From: Gaeumannomyces sp. JS-464
Lineage: Eukaryota > Ascomycota > Sordariomycetes > Magnaporthales > Magnaporthaceae
Assembly (NCBI GenBank): GCA_002197995.1
Contig: NGZR01000001.1
Coordinates: 13,349,501-13,413,500, forward strand
Reading direction: 5' to 3'
Length of the DNA: 64,000 nt
Positions within the stretch are counted from its first letter, which is position 1; each line of letters begins with the position of its first letter. Positions 45,050-58,691 of this stretch are shown here, piece after piece. The translations under genes and the position numbers were made by a program. The notes below the pieces were generated by a model. That model searched no databases and was not told where the DNA came from. It saw nothing but the letters and a program-made list of their open reading frames with translations.

Positions 45050-48000
45050 TGTTTACGCCTTAGTAATAGGAAGGCCATCCTATACCGATTGTTAATTAAC
45101 ACGGGATATTTACTATAAGCGTTTATTAATAACTTTTTCGCGCATAAACATTAGCTCCTACGCTAACTTTTACCGCGATTAAAACCATTTCGTTTCGCAA
45201 ACGGGAATATCGTAAAGTACATTATTAAATACGTTAAAACACGACATTACTTCGCCGATAAAACGGAAGTACTAGCAATGTATTACTGGCTTTTAAGCGG
45301 TTTTAATGTTATTTTCGGCCTTTTTTAACTTAAATACCATAACCCCGCTATTAATTAAAAAACAGGCATATTAGCAATTAACGGTAAAACGATAGCGAAA
45401 ACCTAATACGCTATATTAAAACTGGAAATACGAATACTTAACGCTATTAACTTTTTTACTTTTTGCAAATAAACCAAGCGTATAAACCGAACGAACTATA
45501 TTAGGAAAACTTATTACCAAAACGACGATTAAACGCTTAAAAAACACGCGAAATTCCGACGAAATCGCTAACGAAACGCTAATCGCCCTTTTGCGATCCA
45601 TTTTAACCTTAAATAATATACCCGACGTTATTAAACTATTACCACGCTTTTAAACCTTCCGAAATTAAATCGATAAAATACCGCATTTTTAACGAATTTC
45701 CGACGAAAATATTAAAAAATATTTAAAAGGAAAGCTACCGGCGATAATGCAAAAAATCTTGGATAAGCTCCCCGCCGAGCTAAAAAACATAGTTAAATGC
45801 TTTTTGCCAAAAAACGCAAACATTTTACCATTTTACCGGCCGTTCGATTATAAAATCGAGCTGCTCGCCGGTTAAACGCCACTATATAGCCATTATAAAG
45901 CCATATTACTAGGGGAATTACGCGTAATCCGCAAATATTTGGATAAGCATTTAAATAAAAGTTTTATTCGCCCGAGCTAATTTTTCGCCGCAGCGCCGGT
46001 GCTTTTCGCGCGGAAACCCGGTAGAAAAGTACGGGTTTATATCGATTATAAAAAATTAAATAACGTTATCGTAAAAAACCGGTATTTTATCCCGCTTATT
46101 AAAAAAACTTTTAACGCGCTGTTTAAAGCGAAGTGGTTTTTTAAGCTGGATATTACTGCGGCATTTAACCGTTTGCGGATCGCCTTGGGAAATAAATGGA
46201 AAATAACGTTTATTACTAAATTCGGCTTTTTTAAATGCCTCGTCGCCAATTTCGGTATAATAAAAGCCTTAAACTCATTTTAACATTACATTAACCACAC
46301 GTTAGGCGATATTTTAAACAAATTCGCTACCGCCTATTTAAATAACGTGCTTATTTATAGCCAAACGCGGGCGAAATACGGGCGATATATTAGGGATATA
46401 ATATAAAAACTCGCGAACGCCGGCCTTATTATCGACATTAGGAAATGCGAGTTTAGCGTACAAAAAACAAAATACCTCGGCCTGGTTATTACAATAACAG
46501 GGATACGTATAAACGAAAACAAAATACGGGCGATTAAAAAATAGCAGGAACCATATTCGCTAAAAAACTTTTAACGTTTCGTTAGGTTTGCCAATTTTTA
46601 TTAACGATTTATTAAAAGCTTTTTAATTATCGCGCAACTTTTAACAGTATTAATAAGCGAAAAAAGTTAGCCGGGTTTATTTACAATTAAAGCTTTAACG
46701 GCATTTCGATAGCTAAAAAACTCCTTTTCGACCACGATTATTTTAGCTTTTTATAACCCCAGTAAACAAATTATCGTAAAAGCGGACGCTTTCGATTAGG
46801 CGTTTAGCGGAGTTTTATCCTAAGAAAACGATAACGAGGCCCGACGCCCGGTCGCCTTCTTTTCGTTTAAATACTCGCTAGCGAAGTGTAATTACGAGAT
46901 TTATAATAAAAAACTCCTAGCTATAATTAAAGCTTTTAAAAAATGGCGCCCTAAATTTTAAAGCACCGAATAATTAGTGGAAGTTTAGTTAAATTATAAA
47001 AACCTTTAATATTTCGCAATTATTAAACTTTTAAACCAGCAATAAATCCGGTGGTTAAAATTCCTTAGCGATTTTAAGTTCCAAATTATTTATAAATTAA
47101 AAAAATTAACAGTTATGCCAAATGCATTTTCCCGATTACCGGGCGTTTAATTAGCGAACATACGCGATATAACAAACGATAAGATCGCATTGCGCTAAAA
47201 AACGTTACTTTTAAAAAGTGTTTAACAACCAAAGCATTAGCAAAACGACGGTATATTAACACTTTTACAATATATAACACTTTATTAATTGGATATATTA
47301 AAACCTATTAATACGCTAATCGATAATGCTTACGAGAAATGCGAAATAACTTAAGCGATATTGGAAATATTACGAAGCCTAATAGCTAAACAATTCCCGC
47401 ATTTCGTCCGGAAATATAAAATTACTAAAACTAATTGCTTAGCAATCCGCGAGCGTATTTATATCGGGAACCGATTGTAAATCCCGTTTAACGACGCTTT
47501 AAAATTGCAAATCTTACACCGAACACACAGCTTACCGCTAAAAAAGCATCCCGGTAAAACGAAAACATATAACCTTATATAAAAAACTTACACGTAGCTA
47601 AGTTTATAGCGAAACGTTAGCACTTTTATTCGAGGTTATTACTTATGCAAAATGGTAAAAGGAAAAAAAGGTTCGCCAAACGGATTATTAAAACCGCTGC
47701 TAATATTATTTCGGCCGTGGACGGATATTTCGATGGATTTCGTCGGGCTATTACCAAAATGCGAGCGAAACGGGATTAAATACGAAAACGTCCTGGTAAT
47801 AGTAAACCGTTTAACGAAAATAAAACATTACATCCCAATTAGTATAACGAATGCGGGCTGCTTCGCCGACGCTTTCGTTACGTTAATATATCGCTATTAC
47901 GGTATACTAAATACTATCGTTTTTAATAGGGGCACGCAGTTCGTTTCGGCATTTTGGAAAAAACTATCGCGACGTTTCGGCGTTACCCTCCGCATATCGT

Positions 48001-48840
48001 TATCGTACTACCCGAAATCCGACGGATAAACCGAAATAATTAACGCGTATATAAAACAATATTTTCGAACATTTTGCTTATTTTACCAAAACGATTAGGT
48101 TAATTAGCTACTTTTAAAAAAATTCGCTAATAATAACCAAATGTTAAAAATTATATACGTTACACCATTTTTCGCTAATTACAAATAGCATTTACATATA
48201 AGCATAAAGTTAAAATCGGAGCAAAACGAGGGCGAAATACCGGTAACCCAGCGTAAAATCCATAACGCTACTACCGTCGCAAACCGTATTAAAAAAGTTT
48301 TCAAATTCGTTAAAACATTAGCGAAAGCATCCAAAAAACGCTACAAAAAAGCAGCGAACCGCCATCGCTAAAACGCAGGAACATTTAAAATAAACGATTT
48401 AGTTTAAGTAAATACGAAGTACATAGCGATATTTCGCTTTACGCCGAAACTTAACGACAAATAAGTGGAACCGTTTTACGTAATTAAAATGTATCCACGC
48501 GCTTTTATTATTAACTTGCCGGCGGAATATAAAATCTTTTTTGTTTTTTATATATCGCTAATAGCAAGGGAAAAACCGGGCTTATTAAAATAAAAGCAAA
48601 TAAACCGGCAGTACGCGAGGCGGGCGGATAGCGTAATACTAATAAAACATCCAAATTAAAGCAACGAAAACCCAGCGAAAGAATAGCACTTTAACGCGAT
48701 TTTAAACTTTAAAAAAACACCCGAAATACTAAAATATAAAGTAAAATGGGTTACGCTGTACAAGCTTACGTAAAAGCTAGCACGGTTTTTAAAAAAAGCG
48801 GACGAAAAAATACAAAACTTTTACAAACGCCACCCGGGCA
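45050..48840 (+). pseudogene. pol of element 43218-51242 (protease, RT, RNase H, integrase, chromodomain)
   Basis: Protease: LLINTG near 45085-45105 (active-site DTG now NTG). RT 45880-46500: VYIDYKKLNNVIVKNRYFIP and, at 46335-46361, YLNNVLIYS (YLDD box with both Asp now Asn, each a G-to-A change). RNase H lies about 46720-47000. Integrase 47520-48080 is open from 47652 to 48029, with MDFVGLLPKC, VLVIVNRLTKIKHYIPI and FNRGTQFVSAFW (catalytic Asp now Asn). Chromodomain about 48690-48830: KYKVKWVTLYKLT and a tail FYKRHPGKPSPP. The loss of all three catalytic sites makes it inactive. Confidence 0.85.
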
Positions 48841-51062
48841 AACCAAGCCCCCCGATATAGTAGCGACCCCCCGTGGCAAAAGCAGCATAAGCCTAGCGAA
48901 CAACCGGTTTCGCGTAACGCGTTAAATAGGAAGCGCTACCCCGGAAACCACGCGGGAAACCGAAATAATAATAATAGCGAAACGAATAGCAATTACGAAA
49001 ACAACGCGATTTAATATTTAATTTTAATCGTACAACCGCACGAAAAAAGCCCAAATAGCAAAAGGCCGGCGAAATAAAAACGATATTAAAACGCAAAACC
49101 ATTATTACGATATAATAACGCCAAAATTATTCCACGCTTTAGCCCGCACTAATAACGTTACTATCGTTATCCAAATTACTAATTTAAAAACCGATGTCGT
49201 TATTACCGCTTAAAAACGGCGAACTACCATTATTACCACTTTTAACACTACTATTACCACCGCTATTACTATTATTATCGGAAAAACCGCTAAACGACGT
49301 TTAATCGCTAGCGTCGCCTTTTAAATCCGATATAAAAACGTTAAACTCCGTTTTAAACTTAACGAAAAAATTATAAACCACGCCCTCGTTTTAAAACTCC
49401 TAATAATATATAAGCGGGAAACTGGTAATTAAACCCCGGATTTCCTCGTTATAATATTTAATAATGTGGTTGTAATAATTACTTATAATTTAATAACGAA
49501 AACCGCTCCGAATGCCGCAATAATAAACAACCGCTCGCGCGCAAATAGGAAAACGACGCACGTTTTCGTTTTACCAGCTAACAAAGCGGCCGATAATGCA
49601 ATTAACGAATTAACGGCGCGCAAAGCCCTAAATGCAACTCCCGTCGTCGGTATTACAAATGCAAAGCTGTATAAACACGACGTTAGCTTGCGTTAATCTA
49701 ACAGGGTAATATCGCGTCCACGATAATAACGCGCTTATTAACGCAAAAACATCCACTTTTAACGGAGCTCCTAGCGATTTTTTAACGTAATAAAGGAGTT
49801 TACCAGCTTTTAAGCCTCGGTACGCGCGGCTGCTAGCTTACGCTCGATACGCTTTTACTATAAACGGATAAACGGTTAGCAATAACAATTAAATAATAAA
49901 TAGCTAGCGTTATACTTATATTGCGACTTTTCTTTAAACCTTTAGCGCCGCGCTATTTATCACTTTGCATATTCGCGCGAATAAAGCTATTAAAAAGCTT
50001 ATATATCGATATAAAAACGGTTTAAATAAACTGTAACTTAAATAATAATAATCGGCCGGGTAAACTTATTACGAAGCGTTGTTATCGCGGTGCTCGCTAG
50101 CCTCCCATTGGTTAAACTTCACGTTATAAAAAAAGGCACGACGAAAAAAACAACCGCCAAAAGCCCAAAAAACGACGAGGTTATTAAAATCGCTACGCAA
50201 AAAACGCTAACGGCTAAACAGCGACCAGTTAGCAAACGATAAGCAAAAATAAAACGGGGAAACATTACGCTATTGCAAAGCTTATTACAGTTATTGCACT
50301 AATCGCATAAATCCGATTACTAATTAAAACGACGATTATTACTAAAATGGCACGAAAACTGGATAACAACGAACATTTGGTCGAATAACGGGGCGCGAGC
50401 GATAATTAAAAGCTTTATGCGCTAAAACGCGGTACGCAAGCAATAAATACAAATGCGAACGGTAAAAGCCGTAGCATAACCGACGATATCGCCGGGACGA
50501 AAGTAAACTAACGCTATTACAACGACGGCGGAAAACCGGCGAGGCGCGAAATTTCGAAATAAAAAAGCGGGAAATGTCGTAAAGCAAATGAAAAAAAGGA
50601 TAAAAAACGGCGGGAATAAAGCGGGGCGATAACGCGACGATGTTTTTTAAACATAAAAAGTTGTGGTATTATAAAATGTCGCGGTACGTTGCCAAAAAAC
50701 GGCGAGGAAAAAAGGAAAAACCAGAAAGAAGCAAATGGAACACGAGCGAAACGACGCGTTAGCGCCGGACAAAAAAATAAAAAACTAGCGAAGCAACCAC
50801 GCCGCGCGCGCGGCGCCGCAACAAAAAAGGAAGGAGCGACCTAACGGGTGGTAAAACGGAGGTGAAAAAGGGGTGACAAAACGGGCATAACGCGCACGAG
50901 CATACCGCGCCCCGACGACGCGGGGCATATACGGAAGCACGGGACTATTAGCAAAACTACGGCAGCTTAACGACGATTCGACAATTACCCGCCAGCAAAA
51001 TAACATACGGATACCAACCTTAGTTTGCAATTTAAGAATAACTGCGGTTTAAGCAGGGGTAT
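48841..51062. other. 3' region of element 43218-51242, unidentified
   Basis: 2.2 kb after the chromodomain, long for a chromovirus 3' end. Short openings occur on both strands (minus 48893-49102, 50342-50587 and 50785-51030, the last Arg/Cys-rich; plus 49466-49696). Given that family X carries an antisense frame at the same place, a decayed antisense gene is possible, but I could not align the two. The last bases before the LTR (AAGCAGGGGTAT) could be the polypurine tract. Confidence 0.4.
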
Positions 51063-51242
51063 TGTTACGGAGCGATCCCCAGCTACCACCCAGCTATTAC
51101 CTAATGTTACGGAGCGATCCCCAACCACCACCTAGCTTGTATATATACGGCCTTCCGCTATTAAATAGATGGGAGTTTTTTCTTTTCCCTCCTCGCGCAA
51201 TAACAAGCTTTTTTCCTAGCACCAAAGTGTTGCACTGTAACA
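51063..51242 (+). repeat. 3' LTR of element 43218-51242
   Basis: TGTTACGGAG to CACTGTAACA, 180 bp, with the 42-bp internal duplication (second unit starts at 51105). Followed by CGGCT. Confidence 0.9.
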
Positions 51243-51279
51243 CGGCTCGTATTTTTAAAAAGATGGTAAAGCTAAAAAA

Positions 51280-51554
51280 TGTTACGGGGTAAGCCGAAAG
51301 CTTATACGAGGTGATTATAATAACTGTAAACGGTAATTAAAAGTTAAAGGCTTATATTGTTATAAGGTAAATACGATAACTTTAGCTTGTTCCGGCAATT
51401 TAAAAATTGCTTTTTACAAGCTGCTTAAGTAGCGTAGCCCTTTTTGGGCCCCTTGTTACGTGCTTGGGGTGCTTTAGGCTTTTACGTAGTTCGGGCCCGT
51501 AAACAAGGTTAAAGCTTTTTGTTATAACGGCGGCCCGCTATTATATTTTTTACA
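51280..51554 (-). repeat. 5' LTR of element 34638-51554
   Basis: TGTTACGGGG to TTTTTACA, 275 bp, followed by TTTAT. Aligns with the left LTR from AAGCCGAAAGCTTATACGAG onward. The 81- and 90-codon openings nearby are incidental. Confidence 0.88.
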
Positions 51555-51600
51555 TTTATTTTTTTAAGTACAAAAAAAGGGCTTATCGTACGAGCCTTGC

Positions 51601-51634
<34 letters not shown>

Positions 51635-51857
51635 ATGCCGAAAGCCGCGGGGTGCGATCGTATAAGGCAAATCTCGAAGTCGGGATTTAACTTGGAACTT
51701 GCATAACTTCCGTGCATAACGGCTTGGCTGGTAATTTCCGTGCCGAAGCTTTCGTGCCGGGGAAACGTTGTTTTTTACCACGGAGTTTCGGGCCGTAAAT
51801 TTTCCGCTTTCCGTAAATAGCTTTGTGCGACTTTTAGCTGCTTATTTAATACTAGCA
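51555..51857 (+). repeat. LTR-like repeat L3, left copy, second part
   Basis: Continues 34560-34637 after the nested element. Aligns with 58770-59050 through GCTTATCGTACGAGCCTTGC, a (TA)n run and the GCGATCGTATAA block, to an end near ACTAGCA. The (TA)n run at 51604-51631 is longer than its counterpart near 58812. Openings on either strand (51509-51781 minus) also occur in the other copy and are probably not genes. Confidence 0.7.
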
Positions 51858-54800
51858 GTTTTTCTTTTATAATTGCACTTCCCCTTTTTTAAATATTAAT
51901 TAAAACAAATTAAGTTATTTCCTAATAAGGTAATTTAAATAATTATGCGAAATGGGCAAAACAAAAAAGATATATGCCGAAAAGCATATCGTGCAAAGCA
52001 ATTAACTCCGAGCTTTAATATAAACGTTAAAAAAATATCTTTTTGGGTAATTCGGCGTATATATATGTATGCATCGTATAAAAGCGGCGTAAAAATGGTA
52101 AAATAAAAAAGGTTATTAATGCGGAAATGGTAATCAGTTTATGTAAAAAGGATAAAGCTATTAGGTTATAAATAGCTTTATGCGAAAGTGGCTATAAAAA
52201 GTGGTTTTTCCTTTTTGCTTTTATAAAGCCGTACGGAAAACCCCATTTTTGCAAGCATTAAAACGCCTTTCTTTTCCTTTTGCTTTTTTTTTCCTATATA
52301 ATAACACACCTTTTACCATAATTTTAACCTCGTCCGTTTTTTTTAATCGCGCGATTTTTTAGCTTTTCCCTTTTTTTAACGTTTAGCTACGGTCGATCGT
52401 CGCGTTTTATACGTTAACGTTTTCCGGCGCGCGTTTTTTCGTTCCCACGCTCCCGATCGTTTTTCCGGATCGCACGATATCTTTTTTGCCCGCTATTTAG
52501 CCTAGCGTTTTAGCGTTTGCCGTTTACACTTTTTTAAGTGCGATTAGCACTTGTATTAATAACGAGGGTGCGATTTGGTTGCGTTTTTCTACCGGTTCGC
52601 TTAGCAATTGTTAATTTATAACGGTTTTCGCTATTAACGTACGTATTACCTTTTTTGGCTTTTTTTTCGCATAAAGCTAATTTTTTTTTCATTTTTAGCT
52701 CGAAAAACGCCAGCTCGCCGTTTTGCCGTTATACGATATCAAAGTCCGAATGGATATTACCGACCCGAATATAACGTTTAACGAGCGTACCATGCTTTTA
52801 ATGGTTAAAGTCGTACGGCGCGAGTTGTATTTCCGCGCGGTTTAATCCATTCGCGCGGAGCTTTAATTCGCCGCTGTTTTTAAAAGTGCTGCAATTTTAG
52901 CGCTATTCCGCGCTTTTTTCGTTACGTACGGATTTGTGGCTTTTAAAACGGAGCTTGCTTAAATTATGTTTAATAATTACACGGTTGGAATTATAAATAT
53001 GTTCGTATTAAATCGGCGTTTTTAAGCTTATCCGTTGGAAATTTAAACCGGGGTAATAAACCTAATAGTGGTAATAGCGACGATAGTGCGGTTATTTTTA
53101 AAAGTCGTGCGATGCCGTTATTAAAACAGCTGTTTCGTTTTAATTCGGCTGGCTTTAGCTTAGGTCGTAAAGTTATTTTGGTCGAAAATTAATCGTGCGA
53201 AATGGTTTTTATTTTTGTTTTATATTTAAAAAAAAGGTATTTTTTTTTCGTGCGATATTTTTTGTTAAATCTTTTTTTAAAAATGAAGGTTCGGGAATAA
53301 CTATAATTCGTATAAAGTAAAAATAAAAATAAAATAAAAATTTAATATTACTTTTTTTTTTTCATTTCGTTTAATATACGTTTTTACTTTAATCGTTGTA
53401 CGATTTGTTAAAACTAAGGTTAATAAAGCATCGTTCGGTTCCTTTTTTATTAAAGCGTTAATTGGGTTATTTCGTTCGTTAATTTAGCGCATTTTCGAAA
53501 TTTCCCGTTTTTCGTACGATTTTCGAAATAATATAATATTAATTGTTAGTTTTTTTTCCGTTGTGCTTTTTAGTTTAACCAAATATTCGTATAATAATTT
53601 CGAATTTATATAAACGATAATTGGAATTTGTACGGCATTTAAAACAAATGTAATTTTTTTAACGTTATATTTAATGCGAATTTATTATTAAAGTTAATTA
53701 TTATTTCGTATAATTCGCTGGTTAAAACGTTTTATGTAATTCGTTTGTATTTAGTTAATAATTAATATAAAATATTTTTTTATTAAAAAAAAAAGTTATT
53801 TTCGTACGGTTTGTTTTTTTTATTAAAACGATTAATATTTAAATTGTAATATTAGGTTTTTATTGTTAGCAAATAATCCGTTCGCAAAAATAAACAATTT
53901 CGTACGATTAAAGTTTAAAAGTAAATAGGTAAATTTACGGTATGCGTTATCCATTTGCTATTAAAATCGTTTGTTTAAATTAGCGATATTGTTTTTGCTT
54001 AAAATGCTTATTTAGGCAGTAATTAAAAGGTTATACGTGTGTTTTTAGTTAGTAAATGGTTGCTATATATGCGCTTCGTACGCGTTAGGTAACATATTTG
54101 CTATGTTGCGTTTAAAAGCGTTTAAATTAATAAGTTTCGAATTATATAAGTTGTTTTTTTTTTTTGCTTAATAGTAATATTTTTTTCTTTAAAGATTGGA
54201 TTTTGCATTTGTTAAACTTTAAAGGATTATCGTACGAAAAAAAGGATTTTAGCTTTGCTTAAAGCTTAGTTTCGTACAATTTTTTTCCAATTATAAAAAG
54301 GAAAATGTTTGCAAAATTAAAAATATCGTTCGTTTATATGCTTATAATTCCGAATTCGTGCAATTTTATCGTATAAATATAAAATAAAAATTGTACGAGG
54401 AAACCGTTATTTTTAACGCTTTTTATAGTAAGTATGGTATGTTTTCCACTAATACGTTTTAAATTCCGCCATTTCGATAATAGTTTTTAAATTTAAAAAA
54501 CCGAATTTGCGGGTATTTCGCTCGGATTTTTTTAAATAATCGTGCGATAAATTATTTTAGCTAGTTTATTTTTAAATTGGATATAAATTTAAATAATGTT
54601 TTTAATTTTGCACGATATTTCGTATATTATAATTAAAGTTAATCTTAATTTAAAAATAAAACGTTATTTTATTTTTTAAATTGTTAATGTTTAGGTAAAC
54701 AATTTTTCCTTTTTTCGGTTATTATAACTTTATACGATTAGCTTTAACTTTTTATATAAGTGGTTTATTATTTTACCTTTTACTTTTCGCACGAATTTTG

Positions 54801-57800
54801 TATTTTATATGCGGAAGTGTTAATATAAAGCTAAATCGTATAAAATAATGCGTATAATACCGCGTACGATTAAACTATCGATTTTCGTTGCGTTAAATTT
54901 TTCGAATGGTTTTTTTAAAGCGTAATTTTGCTATCCGCACGAAATAATAATGCTAGCTCCCAATTTTTTTCCTTTTTAATTATAAGGAATGTTTTTAGTT
55001 AAGCGTTTTTACGTGGGCGTTTTTTGCTTTTTTTTAACGGTGTAATTAAGTTTAAAGTTTACGTAGCGTTTTGTTATTTTCCAGGTTTATGCGATAAAAG
55101 TTGTTAGTTTTTTTGCTTTTTTTCCGTTAAATCGCGGTTGTACGGTTTAATTTGGGTTAACCGGAAGGTTTTAAATCCGCTTTTTATTACGACGGTAATA
55201 TTAGCGTAATTCGTTATTTTAAAATGCGTACGGTTTTATTTACCTTTTTTTTCTTTTTAAATTAAAACCTCGCTTTTAAACGGCAATTTTAATAATTTAT
55301 CCGTATAAGGCCTATTACGTATGTTAAATGTTTTATTTACGTTAACTTTTATATAAATCCCTCGAAGTATTTTTATCGCTTTTCGAATTGCTTTTGCTTA
55401 TTATGCGATATTTAAAAGAAAAGGAAAGTTTTAATTAATACGTAAATATGCATTAAAACGAAAAAGGTTAAAATAAATCCGTTAGGTTCGGCTATATCGT
55501 TTAATATTTTAATTGCCATTTAAAACAGTGTTTTATCGTTCGTATAATGGTTAAATTCGTTTTTAAAAATGTCGTACGTTCGTTTAAATAATATATAAGC
55601 TCGTTCGATTTTGCCTAATACTTAATATGCTTTTATTAGCATTTTTTTATATAATATTCCTATAATTTTAATTTAATTGCGGAATTTTTTCGAAAAGAAA
55701 AGTTAATACCGGGGTTATGCGAAATATAATTCGATGGTTTTTAATACATATGTATTTAATATCGATAAAATGCGTTTTATATTTCTTTAACCGATATATA
55801 TTGTACGAAAGTAGCTATTTAAAAAGAAATTGCTATATCGATAACGTGCAATGCATTTTTTCCTTTTAAATGTATAATGTTTATTATTATTTCGTAATTA
55901 AATTCGCAATTGTTTTTAATGCTAAATTTAAATCGTTAAAAGGTAAGGTTATACGTTTAACAATAATAATACATTTTGCTAATTTTTTTTAGGATTTTTT
56001 TCGTACGTTTTCGTAGCCCGTTTTTTTAATAAGCGATAAAAGCGTTTCGTACGAAGGTGTTTAAATTTCCAATGTAGTTTTTTAGTTTTAGTTTTGTAAA
56101 AAACGCGGCTAATTTCGTACGATTAATATTAAAAAATAAGTGTTTTTATTTCCGTATAATTAGGATAATTATTCCATTTAGTCGTACGATAATGTTTTCC
56201 ACGTTATTAAAATAGCATTTTAGCTATCGGTATTATATAAGTGAAAAAAACGGTGTTTAAAAAGTTTAAAATATATATACGTAACAGTTTTTAGCTGGTT
56301 TTTTATTCGCATTATACCGATCGATATTTTAATTTAATTGCTTTTAAAGCGAATTTCGGTTAAACTTAATATTTAGTCGATTTCCGCACGAGGGTTTTTT
56401 TTTAAATATGCTTTTATTTGGCATTTTTCGATTGTAAAAACACGTGCGGCGCTAATATTTTAAAGTTTTCTTTAATACGTTATGCTATATTAGTTATATA
56501 ACACGAATTGGTTGGATATTCGCACGCGCTAGCTCGATAAATATTTTCGCTAATTATGCGATAAAAATACGTATAGTTTTATAAGTATTATATTAAAAAA
56601 CCTTTGGTATCGGCGTCGTTTTTTTTTAAATCGTTTTCGTTATACTTTAATTAAGGGCTTTTATAATTTTAAAGAAATGTATTAAAGTTTATACCTTTCG
56701 TGCTTAGGTTTTCGCACGTTTAAAGGAATTTTTACTTTGTACTATTTCGTTTTTTTTGCGGGTGGTTGGTTAACTAGCAGTTTTTTTTGCATACGTAATA
56801 TCGTTTAATTATGCGAAATTAAAAGCTAGTTATACGAGGTTAAAAGTTAGCTTTAAGTTTAAAGCCGTTTTAACCCGTGTTTTAAAACGAGGGATTATTT
56901 ATGCGAAGCTTTTAATTGTTATAATAGCGTTTGTCCGTATAATTAGCGTTGTGCGAAGCGTTTTTCATTAAGTATTAGTTTTTACCCGTACGATTTATAA
57001 CCATTTAAAAAAATACTCGCAACTCGGTAAATAAAGCTTCGCACGTTTCCTTTTAGGTAAAAAAAGCGTTTTTTAATTTTAAAACGCTACGGTAAGCTCG
57101 TGCAACCGTTATGTGTAAAGCAATTTCGCTTTAAAAGCTTTCGTTTAATGCTTTTTATACGAGCTGGAATTTGTTAAGTATAGTTTTTAGCATTTCGGGC
57201 AATGTTTTTTTTAAATACGTTTGTTTTATTCGTACGAAGGTAATCGTTATTTAATTCGTTTAATATTGCGTATAGTTTAGTTTGGAATTAAAATGCGTAT
57301 TTAAAAAGTTATATATTTCGTTTTATCGCTTATTCGGTTCGATATGGTTAATATAAAAATCTTTTGCACGATTTAACAAAATGTCGGAAAAAATAGCGTA
57401 ATATTAGTTTTTTTCGATTTAAAGTTTTTGGCAAATGCTAATAAAAATCTTTGCTTTATCGAAAAGAATGTCGTACGGTTTGCTGGTATAATTTCTACAA
57501 ATTTCCATCCTTTTTGGAAAGCTAAAATTTTAATTAGTTTTAATAAATAACTATATATTTATTAAGTTAATAGCAAATCGTATTCCGTTAAAAGTTAATT
57601 TAAACGTGCTTTTATTTCCTTTTAAAAGCGTAAAAATGTTTAAATTTCTTATATCGTACGAGCTCCCGGGGGAACGATTTTAAATACGTAAATTGCCTTT
57701 CGTACGAACTTCGTTTCGGCTTTTGGGTGGCTTATTTCGACCGTTGGGAAAATCGTACAAATAGTTCTTTTTTTCGCAATTTAAAGTTTTGCTAAAGTTA

Positions 57801-58691
57801 AAAGTTATTCCGCTATTTATAGCGGTCGTATAAACTAAAGCTATAATGTTTAAAATAGCGTATTTAAAAAAGTAAAATTTAAAATTCGTACGAGTTATTC
57901 CGTAACCATATTTTTTGGGATATTAATTTTGTTATCGTATGGCAGTTCGAGCATTTTCCTTCGAAACGTATAATTAATAAATTCGAATTAAAATGCTTCC
58001 CATTTTGCGAATTTTTAGCGGAATATATTACGTAATCGTTTTTTTTTTAAAAAGGATAGCCAAATAGCTTTTACTATATATCGTACGAAATATGTAATAA
58101 AGTGTCGCTTGTTTATAATTTGGCGAACGTCGTACGGCTCGTTTTAGTATTTAAAATTTGTGCTTTTTTTTATAATAAGGTTAAAATACCGCTGCTTTTG
58201 TCATTTCGTCGTACGTAAGTAAAACGAGGTTATCCTCGTTTTAAAAAAAAGTGTTATTTTTAAAGCTCCGCCGTTCCGGCGGTAAAGCCCGTTTTTAATA
58301 TTTCGGCCTCGTCGGATATGGTAATCGTGCGAAGTCGAAAGCCGGGATTATTTAATTAAAAAAAGGAAAAAAAAGGAAATACTAATAACGAATGCGTAAT
58401 AACGCGCGATTTTTTTTTATTCGTGCGATACTTATCGGTTGGCCGAGTTAAACCCGGTGGTTCCAGCAAATCGCATTTGCAGTTTGGAAATCCGTCCAAA
58501 TGTTCCTTTTTTTAGTAAAAAAAGTCGTTTGGGATTAAGCGCGATTACTTATCGAACGGGGTTACGATTGGATCGTTAAAAAAACGTCGTACGCTATGGT
58601 AACCTCGCGTTCGACTAGTGTAAATCGCTTTTTCACGTTGCCAATTTGTGGGTTGTGCTACTTAATAGGTAAAGCTTGCCTATTAATTAAT
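51858..58691. other. 6.8-kb noncoding internal region with dispersed TCGTACGA motifs
   Basis: Lies between the two L3 repeats. No open frame above about 60 codons and no transposon protein motif on either strand. The distinctive content is an 8-bp motif, TCGTACGA or its relatives TCGTGCGA/TCGCACGA, plus degenerate forms, about 55 times at roughly 120-bp average spacing. Clear exact copies begin at 53512, 53900, 54230, 56047, 57230, 57654, 57700, 57886 and 58081. TCGTGCGA and TCGCACGA are reverse complements of each other, and both become the palindrome TCGTACGA after one RIP change. The part 52320-52960 is less AT-rich and could be old coding. Confidence 0.6.

Larger units (their letters stand above)
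43218..51242 (+). mobile_element. Ty3/gypsy chromovirus, least mutated LTR element of the window
   Basis: 8.0 kb, LTRs of 180 bp, exact target duplication CGGCT (43213-43217 and 51243-51247). It is inserted in the gag/leader side of the element 34638-51554. Order on the plus strand: gag with zinc knuckle, protease, RT, RNase H, integrase, chromodomain, then about 2.2 kb of unknown 3' sequence. Base composition is visibly less AT-rich than its host element, suggesting a more recent insertion or fewer RIP rounds. Confidence 0.92.
34638..51554 (-). mobile_element. Ty3/gypsy element with nested insertion
   Basis: LTRs at 34638-34921 and 51280-51554 and an exact target duplication TTTAT (34633-34637 and 51555-51559). 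It is inserted in repeat L3, whose uninterrupted form at 58692-59050 confirms the boundaries. Coding is on the minus strand. About 8.0 kb of its apparent 16.9 kb is the element 43218-51242 inserted in it, leaving about 8.9 kb. Confidence 0.9.

Noticed and set aside
51858..58691. Starship-type giant element or an effector/metabolite cluster
   Set aside because: No tyrosine recombinase (DUF3435) or cargo genes could be found on either strand; the interval has no substantial open frame.
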